Positions 27,901-37,255 of a stretch of DNA of 64,000 bases are shown here, piece after piece. The stretch covers positions 40,147,366 to 40,211,365 of the forward strand of contig CAIIXF020000001.1 in assembly GCA_903813345.2 (NCBI GenBank). The letters run 5' to 3'. This DNA comes from Owenia fusiformis. Taxonomy: Eukaryota > Annelida > Polychaeta > Sabellida > Oweniidae. The translations under genes were made by a program, and so were the position numbers. Within the stretch, counting starts at the first letter, position 1; the number at the start of each line of letters is the position of its first letter. A model generated the notes under the pieces. That model was not told where the DNA came from, did no database searches, and saw only the letters and a program-made list of their open reading frames with translations.

Positions 27901-30198
27901 AGAGGCTCTAGAACAAAAGTGTATACGTTTTATGTAACATCAAAGGTATCACAGGAAAGAACACATTAACATGAACAAAAATAATCTCATTTTATTTGAT
28001 AAGAATATTCACTAAGGTATTTAATTGATATTGATGTGGAGCAATTCGCTAAATATACCTTAAAATGGGAATTTGAGGATATTATGACGTCATAATTACC
28101 GGGTGAACAATTGAAACCGACTTAATAGTACATAGGGTGACGGGATATTTTATTACCTTCGATATGGTACCAATATCATTAAGAATAGTTAAAAATTAAA
28201 AAAGTTATGGCCAATATTGTGTTTATCATACTTTATGGATTATGAAAAGTGGGCGTGGCACTTTGCATCCGTTTCCATGGCAACCGGCCATTTTTCAAAA
28301 CTTTTCATTGTCATATTTGGAATCTACATATTAATATTATGAAAGTACAACATGTTTCGAGCGGTTGCAGTCAATCTTAATTAAAGTTCCATATTTGACC
28401 CTGCTCCCACTCGCCTATAAGTCGAGTGCCAATACAGAATATCGAGAGTAGAATATATCCTGTATTGCGCTTAAAATCATTCTATAATGTTTTAAGCGTG
28501 TGATCTTAGGCCAATACATTTACTTAGGAGATAATCCCTAGGAAATATTTTGTATTCTCTGTATTGCTTCTGAGATGTTCCTTTCGTATCAATATTTTCT
28601 GTAATGCGACAGAGATGATCAATGGGGACAATCTCAGTAGCAATACAGATTGGTACAGCACAAGAACTGACAAATCAGAGGGCTTCGTTTTACAGATCAT
28701 ACAATAAAAAAAGTATACTATTTAGCTCTCTCCAGCTTTTCAAAATTACCAAACCATGCATCGTCTTCTATATTTAGGAGACTCACTCTGTTGGCAGTGC
28801 AAGCTGTGAGGTATGTCACATGGTACGTGCTGGTGTAGGTCTGTGGGTGAGCATGAAGGGAGAGTCTGTGCTACGTCTCTACCACCTGGAGACTTTCCAG
28901 CATCTCCAGGATATTAACATTGCATCTGCAGTACACAGGGTCATCTCAGGTAGGCATCAACATTGGTGTTATACTCAGTTAGGAGCTAATAGCCGAATTG
29001 TGTAATATTTATGTACAGTTTTGCGTTCTTTTACATACAGAATCAGAGTGTGACATAAGTTCCAGTCAAGGGTTCCATCTGATTTTTTCAGCATTTGTGA
29101 TAGAATAACGTGGCAATGGGTTCAGTTTGTAGGTCTAGCATATTCTGGGGGTCATTAACAGATACTTCGTAATGTTACGAATTCGCAAATCAATTGTTGT
29201 AACCATGGACATAATGAAGTCACAATGGACTTCAGGAATTTAGAAGTTTCTGTTAATGGCCTCTTGATCAAGATACTGATCACCTGATAAACATGTATTG
29301 TAACTTTATGCCAAGGATTGTGTAATAGAAATCTTGCTCATTATTGTTTGTAGGTCAAGAACAGGGGAATGAGCCAACAGATCTCGGTGTGACATCATTA
29401 CTCTCTAGTCGTGGTTTACTTTGGATTGGTACCAGTTGTGGCCTCATCCTAACCCTCCCCCTGCCCCGTCTCGAGGGGGTTCCTCTCATAAGTGGACGAC
29501 CAAACGTGTCACTTCATGGACATTGCAGTAGTGTAGTTTTCTTAGCACCAATTTATTGTGGTGTAATTCATGATTATTTCCCGCTCAAACAAGAACCTGT
29601 TGAGGATCTTGAGGAAGATATTTCTTATGAAAAAGGACCTGATGAATCTCCATGTGAAACTGTAAGCAATGTGGACACAAGATGTTTGACACTATCAGAC
29701 AATGCCATATTGGATTCACGAACAGATTTATCAAATGATATAAGCACACATGCCGCAGTGAGGTCCCGTTCCTTGCCACACTTACTTAATGTGGAGGATG
29801 AAGTTAGCACCTTATATGGCTGTCTAATGCAAAATGACATTGTAATAAATGCAATGCAACGATACTCTGTCCCTACAGGGCCTAGTGGCACCATGCTTGA
29901 TGGACATAAATCCACAATAGGTGGCAGCACTAAACATTCCTCAATTATGGAAGAGTGTCCAATATATGAAGGCCAGGAAGAGGAGGAACACACTCCAGGG
30001 CAGAAACCAATCAGTCGTTCTGTCAGTAGGAGAACTGTTAAGGGAGATATTCTGCCAGGGGGTGTATCGTCAAAGCTAGCTCTAGCCAAGTCTGTTGTGA
30101 TTGTGAGTGGTGGAGATGGTCATGTAAATTGGAATACCAATACAGATGTCAGGTATGAGGATATCTTACTGCTCATGTGGCAGTTTAAACAAGGCTAA
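3924..30198 (+). CDS. ARHGEF10: Rho guanine nucleotide exchange factor, ARHGEF10/ARHGEF10L family (5' partial)
   Basis: Activates Rho GTPases by GDP/GTP exchange. Twenty-one phase-consistent exons: 3924-4168, 4762-4944, 5327-5404, 11297-11476, 12048-12164, 13676-13768, 14305-14439, 15449-15532, 15755-15846, 16872-16997, 17954-18089, 18378-18484, 19014-19064, 20210-20301, 20578-20690, 21250-21352, 22033-22171, 22530-22681, 22890-23032, 28778-28949, 29354-30198 (stop). They give about 1127 aa, against roughly 1280-1370 in vertebrates, so N-terminal residues are missing. The acidic N-terminus has VYEDVNK and SSEFESYSE, as in vertebrate ARHGEF10. The DH domain (about residues 147-335) runs from [14 protein letters not shown] to [33 protein letters not shown]-like region (350-570) follows. 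The C-terminal part (600-1127) matches the family's beta-propeller, with [20 protein letters not shown] and HLQDINIA. The last exon has an acidic, serine-rich insertion before the conserved end ILLLMWQF. Whether it is the orthologue of ARHGEF10, ARHGEF10L or their common ancestor is not decided. Confidence 0.93.
6750..6975. mobile_element. 226-bp MITE with perfect 16-bp terminal inverted repeats
   Basis: Begins CAGGGCTCTCACCAGG and ends with its exact reverse complement. GGTTT directly abuts both ends, a possible short target-site duplication. The CAG start resembles hAT-type termini. It is non-coding and lies in the RhoGEF third visible intron. Confidence 0.8.
7305..7653. mobile_element. 349-bp MITE with CAGGCCTGTCAAC termini
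   Basis: Starts CAGGCCTGTCAAC and ends with the reverse complement GTTGACAGGCCTG. CATTTT lies just before the left end and just after the right end. The 72-codon open frame inside (7455-7673) runs through the right terminus and shows no family features, so it is not called as a gene. The element lies just downstream of the 3' end of the antisense GPCR gene and may supply its 3'UTR. Confidence 0.75.
7744..10264 (-). CDS. Class-B (adhesion/Methuselah-like) GPCR with somatomedin-B domain
   Basis: Predicted plasma-membrane receptor of about 740 aa in two exons: 10264-10108 (ATG ATG start, signal peptide with a hydrophobic ILICCVLWV core, donor GTAAAT) and 9809-7744 (acceptor TTTCAG; the split codon gives Asp). 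A cysteine-rich somatomedin-B module lies at about residues 73-122 ([13 protein letters not shown]). A long ectodomain with paired cysteines and several N-x-S/T sites follows. Seven hydrophobic segments occupy residues 455-710, with class-B hallmarks [10 protein letters not shown] (TM6) and [12 protein letters not shown] (TM7). No GPS-type cleavage motif (C-x-C-x-HL/MT) precedes TM1, so it is either an adhesion GPCR without GPS or a Methuselah-type receptor. The ligand is unknown. The gene sits wholly inside, and antisense to, a RhoGEF intron. Several plus-strand open frames over it are shadows. Confidence 0.9.
10265..11296. other. Intronic sequence and putative upstream region of the antisense GPCR
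   Basis: No exon or clear repeat was seen. Being immediately 5' of the GPCR start codon, this should contain that gene's 5'UTR and promoter, but I see no diagnostic core promoter element. Confidence 0.5.
11618..11775 (+). repeat. Interspersed repeat family R1, copy 1
   Basis: Starts GTCACCACCAAAAGTGGTG and contains TAGTCTCCAACTTTTTGTGG, a TTTGGC-rich centre, TGTAACAGATGG, and ends GTGACATTTTGCATATTAATGCC. The same ordered blocks recur at about 34500-34625, 45913-46215 and, inverted, at about 55556-55706. Nothing coding is apparent. Confidence 0.7.
12270..13360. mobile_element. Hairpin MITE with about 160-bp arms, interrupted by a second transposon
   Basis: Starts CGAGGGGTGATCCAAAAGTC and ends with the reverse complement, flanked on both sides by TA (12268-12269 and 13361-13362), the expected Tc1/mariner-type target duplication. 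Similarity between the two arms continues for roughly 160 bp each, to the insertion at 12435-13193. Without the insert it is a nearly perfect hairpin of about 330 bp. It lies in the intron between RhoGEF DH-domain exons 12048-12164 and 13676-13768. Confidence 0.85.
12435..13193 (-). mobile_element. Internally deleted mariner-type transposon nested in the hairpin MITE
   Basis: Flanked by TA on both sides (12433-12434 and 13194-13195). Terminal inverted repeats share CCTGCCACCCGGAACGGTAT near each end. On the minus strand, short transposase pieces can be read: an N-terminal-like segment, a segment with [13 protein letters not shown], matching the mariner block containing the last catalytic aspartate, and, in another frame nearer 12600-12690, a C-terminal tail typical of mariners. 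Most of the catalytic domain is missing and frames are broken, so this copy is non-autonomous. Confidence 0.8.
15894..16682. mobile_element. 789-bp non-autonomous element with CAGNGGCGTAGGAA termini
   Basis: The left end reads CAGGGGCGTAGGAAGG and the right end, in reverse complement, CAGTGGCGTAGGAACA. Just inside, both ends also share TTCAACACTACGC blocks. CAG-N-GGCG ends resemble hAT-type elements. The 8-bp flanks do not match perfectly, so the superfamily is uncertain. No transposase frame is present. Located in a RhoGEF PH-region intron. Confidence 0.65.
17186..17745. mobile_element. Outer element with AGGGGTTTCA ends, host of the MITE at 17.3 kb
   Basis: AGGGGTTTCACTAG at 17186 and its near reverse complement CTAATGAAACCCCT ending at 17745 bracket the 390-bp MITE. 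Both flanks also share CAACAGGC / GCCTGTTG motifs in inverted orientation. This suggests that an older inverted-repeat element received the younger insertion. Confidence 0.5.
17301..17691. mobile_element. 390-bp MITE family M1, copy 1
   Basis: Terminal inverted repeats of at least 20 bp, starting AGGACGATTCTCGGTTTGG and ending with the complement. The interior also has internal duplication: two halves each contain a TTATCCCTGCTTC block and a TTTAATTTGGGTAATATTTCT block. A second, nearly identical copy lies at 62585-62974. Confidence 0.9.
20845..21230. repeat. Inverted-repeat element around CCACTCTAAGTTCAATTACAG
   Basis: CCACTCTAAGTTCAATTACAG at 20938 is mirrored by CTGTAATTGGACTTAGAGTGG ending at about 21178. 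A smaller palindromic block (GAGTGAGTATATGATATATTC with its inverted partner GAATATATTATATTCTCAC) lies just 5'. Non-coding, in a RhoGEF intron. Confidence 0.6.
23660..23850 (+). repeat. Interspersed repeat family R2, copy 1
   Basis: About 180 bp containing AAGAAATGATGGTCCC, GGGATTATGGTCCCCTTTCT, AACGGCCCTTACTGGCC and AGGACCATAATTTGATAGGA. An inverted copy with the same blocks in reverse order is at about 39246-39432. Confidence 0.75.
24065..25058. mobile_element. Palindromic Tc1/mariner-type derivative
   Basis: Ends share AGGGTGTCCAAAAAAA and GGACCGTAAGAAAGTTGAAT in inverted orientation, and similarity between the arms runs for roughly 260 bp. Each arm encodes the same transposase C-terminus, one on the minus strand (about 24235-24300) and one on the plus strand (about 24830-24895). 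Between them, minus-strand sequence near 24370-24470 has the SPDLNPP block that carries the last catalytic aspartate in this superfamily. The element therefore looks like two 3' ends joined head-to-head, with no intact transposase. It lies in the 5.7-kb intron 23033-28777. Confidence 0.75.
25395..27720 (+). repeat. Degenerate dispersed/tandem repeat with GCTAGGCAAC motifs
   Basis: Related passages at about 25400-25480, 27230-27345, 27430-27545 and 27605-27715 share the order: TAAATGG(C/T)A(T/G)AATACTG, ACCTCATTTT(T/C)GGCA, a GACCGTT-like block, then CTAGGCAAC and GATGACATCACAA. The last two or three units are roughly 180-200 bp apart. Nothing coding is seen. The rest of the 5.7-kb intron shows no exon. 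Confidence 0.55.
25643..26007. mobile_element. 365-bp MITE with GGCTTTGTAT ends
   Basis: GGCTTTGTATAAAAAAAACC followed by TCCTACCT at the left is mirrored by AGGTAGGAGG plus TTTTTTATACAAAGCC at the right. ATATTTAAG-like sequence flanks both ends. The interior has a GGTTCGATTCCCACTTGGGG segment resembling a tRNA T-arm/B-box. Confidence 0.7.
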
Positions 30199-30329
30199 GA
30201 GATTTCATTATGAACATTGGAAGTTACAAGTGCCTTTATTAGCTGACTATGTATATTTAACAATCAACTCGACATTACATATGGGTTTGCCTAAGGTAAA
30301 GCAAGAAAAGTGACCTATTATTACATGTT

Positions 30330-30640
30330 AAGCAATGATATTGCATTGTTTTGCAATGACATTGCTTTGTTTTGCAATGACATTACCTTGTTTTGCAATG
30401 ATATTGCCTCGTTTTGCAATGACATTGCTTTGTTTTGCAATGATATTGCCTTGTTTTGCAATGACACCGCCTGGTTTTGCAATGACATTGCCTTGTTTAG
30501 CAATGATACTGCCTTGTTTAGCAATGATATTGCCTTGTTTTGCAATGACATTGCCTTATTTTGCAATGACATTGCCTTGTTTAGCAATGATATTGCCTTG
30601 TTTAGCAGTGATATTGCCTTGTTTTACTGGTTATATTAGC
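30330..30640 (+). repeat. 21-bp minisatellite with internal dyad symmetry
   Basis: About 14-15 units of the 21-bp consensus TTGTTTTGCAATGACATTGCC. Each unit has GCAATG-A-CATTGC, a perfect inverted repeat around one base, with variants such as GCAATGATATTGC. The array starts about 130 bp after the RhoGEF stop and upstream of its first AATAAA, so it is probably transcribed in the 3'UTR. Because 21 is divisible by three it stays open in several frames; those frames are not genes. Confidence 0.92.
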
Positions 30641-30742
30641 AAAAGTGTTGCAGTGTAACATGAATTATACATCAGTGCCTTATTCAGTCTTTTCTATAAA
30701 AAACAGTGCCTTATTTAGAAGTTTTACCAGCTTGAACAATAC

Positions 30743-30748
30743 AATAAA
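30743..30748 (+). terminator. Candidate polyadenylation signal for the RhoGEF gene
   Basis: AATAAA 545 bp after the stop codon. Later AATAAA hexamers near 31015 and 32038 are alternatives. Confidence 0.45.
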
Positions 30749-30859
30749 CCCGTCCATTTGTGAATACCTTGGAATGTGATCACTTGTTAGTGCCTTTAAA
30801 TATAATGTAAACACCTACTGCTGTGAAAACCCAAGTCCCAGAGGTGTTTACTATAGAAA

Positions 30860-31190
30860 GGTCTTATTGTACAATTGTCATATAAGGTAACTATGAGATG
30901 CAGTATAGGTCTTATTTTGTAATCGGTTTGATATTTTAAAGTAGATGCAATACCTTATATGGTATTTAAAAGACAGGTTTATTGTACAAGTGCCATATAT
31001 GGTATAATGAGAAGCAATAAAAGTCCTATATTGTAGTTGGTTTTATATTTTAAAGAAAGTGCAATACCTTATATGGTATTTAAAAGACAGGTTTCATTGT
31101 AGAAGTGCCATATAAGGTAATTATAAGATGCAATATAAGTCTTATATTGTAGTTTGTTTTATATTTCAAAGTAAATGCAATATGGTAATC
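30860..31190 (+). repeat. About 114-bp tandem repeat, roughly three units
   Basis: GGTATTTAAAAGACAGGTTT occurs at 30961 and 31075, 114 bp apart, followed each time by GCCATATA-GGTA, GCAATA-AAGTC and a TTTTATATTT block. A third unit is partial at each end. Located downstream of the RhoGEF gene. Confidence 0.8.
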
Positions 31191-33129
31191 AAAAGTGCTG
31201 TACCCTGTCTCGCAGTTACAGTTAACAAACTACATCCTGGCAAGGACAAAATAGAGTAATATATTGTTCAAATGTGCAGTGCATGTATGTGAAATATTTG
31301 GTATTACATAATAATGTTGCAACATTATATAACATATGTACATATATATAAATATGTATATTTCTGTCTAGTATGCAGTAATTTTTTTTTTTAATTAGGA
31401 ATACTGTGTAGTTAGACTACTTTACATTCCATAGATATTTTAGGTAAATGTACACAGTCACCCCAGTTACAGATTCTTTTATCATTTATCATAGATACAT
31501 GTTTATACTCCAATGGTAGAATACTTATTCTTACTTAAAGAATGCACCAACACCAGAGGCTGCATCAACTTCAAGTACAGCAAGTACTGTCAAGTGGAAT
31601 ACATTTGCATGTCAAACATTTTATAAAGCTTGTACAGTATGTGGCCTATTGATATAATGTTAAATGAACCTATCTAAGCAGAACCAAAGGCTTATATAGG
31701 TATTCCTGTATTACTGTAATCTAGAAGTTTTGTGTTCTTGGAACAAAACTTGTAAACTAGTTCCTGGGACAGAAATATCATGGATCATTTTTTCAAACTT
31801 GTCCCATGAAGCGTTCAAGTTAATGTAAAAATGTGAAAATATTTGAACCCACAACCCTGATATATTTTATTCCTAAAAAATTAAAAACTACTTTGTTGTA
31901 TCCTTGAATGAGTGATTAGCTCTTTAACAATCATAATCCACTTGACCAATTTTATCAATTTCAAAGATGAAAGAAGTTATTTAAAATGGAACTTAATATA
32001 ATTCTATCTAGGGTACATTGTATTTCTGTTGCCAAATCAAATAAATCATTTTTAAAATTTATTATTATGTATAGTATTAATGTACGTATAGTGTTTATTT
32101 AGGAAAGATTATCCAAGAACAGTATTTTGTTAATCATACAGTCTATTTTTATTGTTGTTGTTTAAGTTGCTAAAGGAAGTGCAATAACAGTAAGTGTTAT
32201 GATTTATGGAACTGGAAAACTTCCTGTTATCAGATAGATTATTTTAAGTTGCCATATTTTACATATTTGGCCATAAGAAGTAGATCTTTGTTTTGCGTCC
32301 CCTTCCTTGCACACTGAGAAAATCAGCAAAAACAAACACATCCAAATAGCAATCACAAGGGTTTGAAAGTAGCATTGCATTTCTTCAATCAGAATCAGAC
32401 GAAATGGCGGGTAATTTGATATGCGTCAAAATTGACAGTGTTGTTGATTACTTTGGCATACATTGTGTATGAATAATAGCTATGTTTAAATATATTGTAT
32501 AAAATCTATAGGCCTAGATATGTGTTTGTAATCACTGCAAATTGGTATGTCATCCCTTTCTATACCCATACATTTCTCCGCAAACAAGTTTGTGTTTTTC
32601 TTGAGTTTGTGTTTGTTTTCCTTGTACCCTTGCATGATTTGGATTTTTCCAGGACGCAAAACAAAGAATCTACTTCTTATGGCCTTAATCATAAATCCAT
32701 GAAATGTGATGCGTCATGATACCAAAGATGTTCTTTGGTGTTCCAAAACCAGTCCATAGATGCAGCTTATAAGAGTTACACATACTCAGTTTTTAACATT
32801 GTCCTATCAGAATAATTTTTGTAAAATTGAGAAATCTCAGAAGTCGAAAATCAAAATTAGATATCTGTAATTTCAAAAGTATCCAAGTGTTAAGTGTTGG
32901 ATTCAAATTGTATTTTGAAATTTTGATAAGGTAGGATTTGACACTGAAAATTGGGCTGTTGAGAAGAGATGTTTTAAGACAAGGGAATGTCATAAAAAGA
33001 AAGGAATTGAATTAGAGGAAGAAATTGTAAATAATTCAATTATTTCAAAAATAGCATTTAGGACATTTTCGCTATCCTCCGACTATTTAGGTGCATATCA
33101 AATCTAGGTCTAATTACATTATTTGTGGG
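31191..33129. other. Intergenic stretch without recognised genes
   Basis: AT-rich sequence with short chance open frames only. An imperfect inverted pair is visible at about 32270-32300 (AAGAAGTAGATCTTTGTTTTG) and 32655-32690 (CAAAACAAAGAATCTACTTC). It is about 400 bp apart and could mark another short element. Confidence 0.5.
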
Positions 33130-33330
33130 ACTAGTTACCTAAAAAAAATTGGGACTTGTTACCTAACTTATTTTTGCGACTTGTAACCTTACTTATTTTT
33201 GGAACTTGTTACCTAACTTATTTTTGGACTTGTTACCTAACTTATTTTTGGGACTTGTTACCTAACTTATTTTTGGGACTTGTTACCTAACTTATTTTTG
33301 GGACTTGTTACCTAACTTATTTTTGGGGCT
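33130..33330 (+). repeat. 26-bp minisatellite
   Basis: About eight copies of GGGACTTGTTACCTAACTTA followed by TTTTTG, mostly 26 bp long with a few units shortened by one or two bases. Later units are more uniform than the first ones. Non-coding. Confidence 0.9.
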
Positions 33331-34499
33331 ATTTTTAACATTGAATGATTTGCGATTTGCGATCTCCCATAAATGAATGTGAATTTATATTTACAGATAT
33401 ACTGATAATGTACATACATTTAGTCATTTAATGTATATATTATAACATGCTGTGATTTATCTGAACTGCCATTATATGCTAAGACTACTGAGCTCTTGAA
33501 CACTGTACCTGCGATAGCCTTGCATAAGCCATTTTATTTTTATTTTTTGTCACTAAAAGATCAAGATAAGTAAATGATTATACCGACTTAGGCGAGGCTA
33601 TATAATTAGAATGAATCTATTGATATTGATTAGAGATATTCCAGTTTATATATTATTATTATTTTATACTATATTTACTATTATTTAGTATTTACATAGG
33701 TTGCATAGTCTGGAGGTGATTGGTGATATTTTGATAGTTACTTATAGTACATGTGTTATAGTGAGTCAATTTTCTAAGATTCTATTACTGTAATTGTATA
33801 AAACATGGAGACAGTTAAAATAGAAATATAAATATTTCAAGATGTGTGAATTTCATGAGAATTTTGTGAATTTCTGAATTTATAAAGAAAAATGACTTTC
33901 TGACACAGATTGACCCAATTCAGCCCCCGTGCCCTCCAAGACAAAACAACACAATAATGGTACAGTGGAGTCCAGATGAAATAAAATAAAGTCGCAAGAG
34001 TTTTAACTTTGTAATCAAAGCAAAAAGGGAAATATGTGCTCAATTCATTCCCTGAGACTGACATTAATTGCTCATAAATGTTTGATCAAACGAGCTTAGA
34101 CTAACATACCTTAAAGGGCTAATAGCTCTTATCATCATCATCGCCATCATGATCGTGGAAAATATTAATAATGAATGATTTGCAACTTGCACAATGGGTA
34201 AGACTGGAAATAAATCTTCTTTTGTGAAAATATCAAAGTATTTAATTCCAATTCTCTGCAAGGTCTATTGATAATTGTATTTGCAAATCATTATAAATTG
34301 AAAATATCTAAAATGAGAATAGTTTATAATATTAAAAAATCTCATTATTTATAATGTAAATTAAAGAATTCATATTCTGTATCTTATTTCTTTGTATTTT
34401 AATTCATGAACTTGTCCTTCATCAACTCCTCATGACCCATCCCCGCTTCGTGCCCAAGTCAATATTTTAGTATGTGTTATTCCTGTGTCACTATCATTA

Positions 34500-34625
34500 T
34501 CAAAAAGGGGTGGCATGTTGTTATAGTCTCCAACTTTTGATGGACGGTGGTTTGTGTTCGGCGTTTGTAACAAATGGCTAGTGGTGACATTTTGCATATT
34601 ATGCCTTGTTTTGAAAATTGTCCCT
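34500..34625 (+). repeat. Interspersed repeat family R1, copy 2
   Basis: Contains GTTATAGTCTCCAACTTTTG, TGTTCGGCGTTTGTAACAAA and GTGGTGACATTTTGCATATT in the same order as copy 1 at 11618. It is shorter in the centre. Confidence 0.7.
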
Positions 34626-34819
34626 CACTCTAAACATACTCCACATCAGTTTCAGGCATGGTATATCTTAGCAATTTATAATCAGAGATTATAAAAAAGG
34701 AACTCATTGGTATAAATAAACTTATGGGAACCCCAGTCATTTCTGACATAGCCAAGGACTGTACCAGGGACATCGACATAACATGAACCGGATTGGAAAT
34801 CCATGTACAACAGGTATAT

Positions 34820-35306
34820 TGCATTTGACTCACTAATCTTGCTGAAAGGGACAGATTGATGGATTTACGACTTGCCCGTATACGTGTCGTCTATACGTAA
34901 ACTGTTGCATCGTTCTCCATATTGCAGTTTCGAGACGCACGGCAAGACAGCAAGTCTTACGTCTAAAATCAGGTAACATGATTAATTTAAGATTTCGTAA
35001 TTATATTACATAAATTCATTTGTGTGATTGTCACAAGCAATTAAAATTACAATCCGTATTTTTGAATTTAATAGTGGTTTGAGACAAAGGTATTTACTTT
35101 ACATCAATGTTCATTTTCTGAACCATGTAGATTTCTGAACTTCGCGTTCTAAATTGTTTTAGGAATTTATGTTCGTCTCGGGGTAAGGCAACAACGATAC
35201 ATTAATTCACAACGCTTCAGTTTGTGTTGTATAAGATAGACTTATTGTAAAATATTATATTTCCAGATTGACTACTGCCTATTAAAGTTGCTATCAGAGC
35301 GAAAAG
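34820..35306 (+). other. Candidate 5'UTR exons of the small secreted-protein gene
   Basis: Sequence ending ATCAG at 34972 is followed by a good donor (GTAACA). A 40-bp segment at 35267-35306 has an acceptor (TTTCCAG) and a donor (AAAAG|GTAATT). A further short segment after TTTTAG at 35162 is possible. These fit 5'UTR exons leading to the coding exon at 35935. The call rests on splice motifs only. Confidence 0.4.
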
Positions 35307-35938
35307 GTAATTTCATTTTATCCATTTCCCAAATTCTTACCTGTAATTGCGTGAATGACTTATCAAAAAAGGAGATCGTGAAAAACCTAGTTTTAAAAGG
35401 TTGTTTGTTATTATGTACTGACTACTGATCATGATCAACATATACACGTATTGGGAGATTTGTGGGAAAACGATTGTATCTAGCCTTGCCCAAGTGGGTA
35501 TTTTTTACTAATCTGATCTTGAATTATTACCGCCGGTCATAATAGAAATCAAGATAAGTAAAAGAGACCGACTTGGGCAAGGCTAGATTGTATCACACCA
35601 AATCTGTTCACTTCATGTAATAAATATATAGATGTTAACCGGAGAGGTTATTATTTTGTAATGTTAAGAATTTATAAGTACATTATTCTCTTACTCTGAC
35701 TTTTTAGTCCATTATTCTCTTACTTTGACCTCCTTATATTATCCACGGTGAAAACAATAGTATTCTTAACTTAATGAGGTTTCTATTAATGAACGCCAAA
35801 AAGTTTGAAATTTGTTGCAAATCGATGACGTTATCCTTTCACCATCTTGCCTCAATACCCTATGTTGATTAGATGTCAGGTCTACAGTCTTAAAGGTAGA
35901 CTAGCAATACGCAATAGTTCTTTTAATATTTCAGGCAA

Positions 35939-37206
35939 ATGAGGTGTCTTGGCTTGATCGTACTGGCCATAATTGGCCAGGCTTATGGCCAGGGTATGTA
36001 TAAACCAAGAATATTTATCAACTGTATAAAAATTCTTGGAAAAAATGTTCGTCTTTCTATGTCTGTGATTTGTCCCATGTGGCGTCTTTGTATGAATGGG
36101 TTGTACTTTGAGAAACATCATTTAAAAATAAAATAAATGAAAAATAAATGCCGAATTTTATTTCTGAAAAAAACGTTTAGGCCAATTGAAAATAAAATGA
36201 TATTCAAAGTACATGTTTGCGTGCGATACTGTGAGCCAACAACATAATATATTTATATTAAACTTCTATCTCGTTAACTTGATAATTGATCATATTTGAT
36301 CTAAGATGGAAGTTTTTCTATATTACATGTATAACGAAACAACATCTATTCCAGCTATATTAGTTTTAAATTATGAATTTGTTTGTTTGGAATTACTCTA
36401 GCAAAGTCTAAAGATTTAACTGGGTCATTGGTTGAATTTTTGTTGTTTTTAATAAATTAGATTCATAGCTAAATTGATAAGAATCTGAAAGCATTTATTT
36501 TGGAAATGGTAGAATAGTAGTACGAAGCATTTTTATTTTTTTGGGTGGATTGAAAATATAGTAGATTGATTTCTTTGCATTTTTCAATCGCGTCTTTCGT
36601 ATCTGAATCATAGTTTCGTTGGTTGTAGCCTTAGATTCAGAATAATCTAACATGAGAAAATCTTCCTTGAACAAAATTAGCATTTGGTGAGCTGGTGAAT
36701 AGCTTGAAGGGTTTGGTAAGACCCTTGGTGGTGGTCCTGGCACAAACCCTGTGACACTGAGACCGTCTCGGATAAGTGAGAGTTAATCGTTTCTGCAACA
36801 CTCTGGCACCCTCTGGTACCCTCATCCTGGTACATGTGCAACTCTGAGACGATCGTCAAGCACTTGTCTGATATCAGGTGTATCATATATAGCAGGTACT
36901 TGGAAGTAATTCTTGAAGTATAATATAATTACATTTAGGGGCATCTGATTCTGATTGCGACCGTTACGTAGCTTTATTTGTGTCAAAACTGAACTATTAA
37001 AGGGTAATTTTAAACACTAGCACTATACATATTCAATTATTCTCATTTTTCATTAAATAAAATGCATTCCGTGACTCTCATTTCAGTATGGCTGTTTCCA
37101 TAGGAGTGACGTTGGGACAGCGCAAGAAATCTTCTTCAGGTTCTTGGCCTATGAACTTGAACTGCCACTTAGTGAGACTCGCAAATACCACAAGCTCACA
37201 ACCTAA
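35939..37206 (+). CDS. Predicted small secreted protein, about 67 aa, unrecognised family
   Basis: Three coding exons are proposed: 35939-35993 (after acceptor TTTCAG at 35934), 36939-36967, and 37087-37206 (stop TAA). Exon 1 encodes a textbook signal peptide, MRCLGLIVLAIIGQAYGQ. The last exon has a strong acceptor (TTTCAG) and one clean frame, including YGCFHRSDVGTAQEIFF, FLAYELELPL and a basic end. AATAAA at 37256 follows 50 bp after the stop. The first exon ends in phase 1 and the last must start in phase 0, so an intermediate exon is needed. The 29-nt exon at 36939 restores phase and adds GASDSDCDRY, but its donor (GTAGCT) is weak, so this middle part is uncertain. The mature protein would have two cysteines. 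I know no matching family; a secreted peptide or small defence/matrix protein is possible but unsupported. Confidence 0.6.
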
Positions 37207-37255
37207 AATGAAGGACATCATCATCTTCATGTTAATTTGTCTTAAATAATTGATC

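Noticed and set aside
29585-30089. Minus-strand frames of 64 and 154 codons
   Set aside because: Antisense shadows of the last RhoGEF exon, which has clear family homology on the plus strand.
30310-30658. Three overlapping open frames (two plus, one minus) of about 90-110 codons with CNDIALF-like repeats
   Set aside because: They are translations of the 21-bp minisatellite, whose unit length is divisible by three; no start context or splice evidence.
33130-33330. Regular short direct repeats resembling a CRISPR array
   Set aside because: Units abut without unique spacers and the genome is clearly eukaryotic.
36495-36886. Three overlapping minus-strand frames of 62-82 codons in a less AT-rich patch between small-gene exons
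   Set aside because: The frames conflict with each other and carry no recognisable motif; the patch may be an old repeat.
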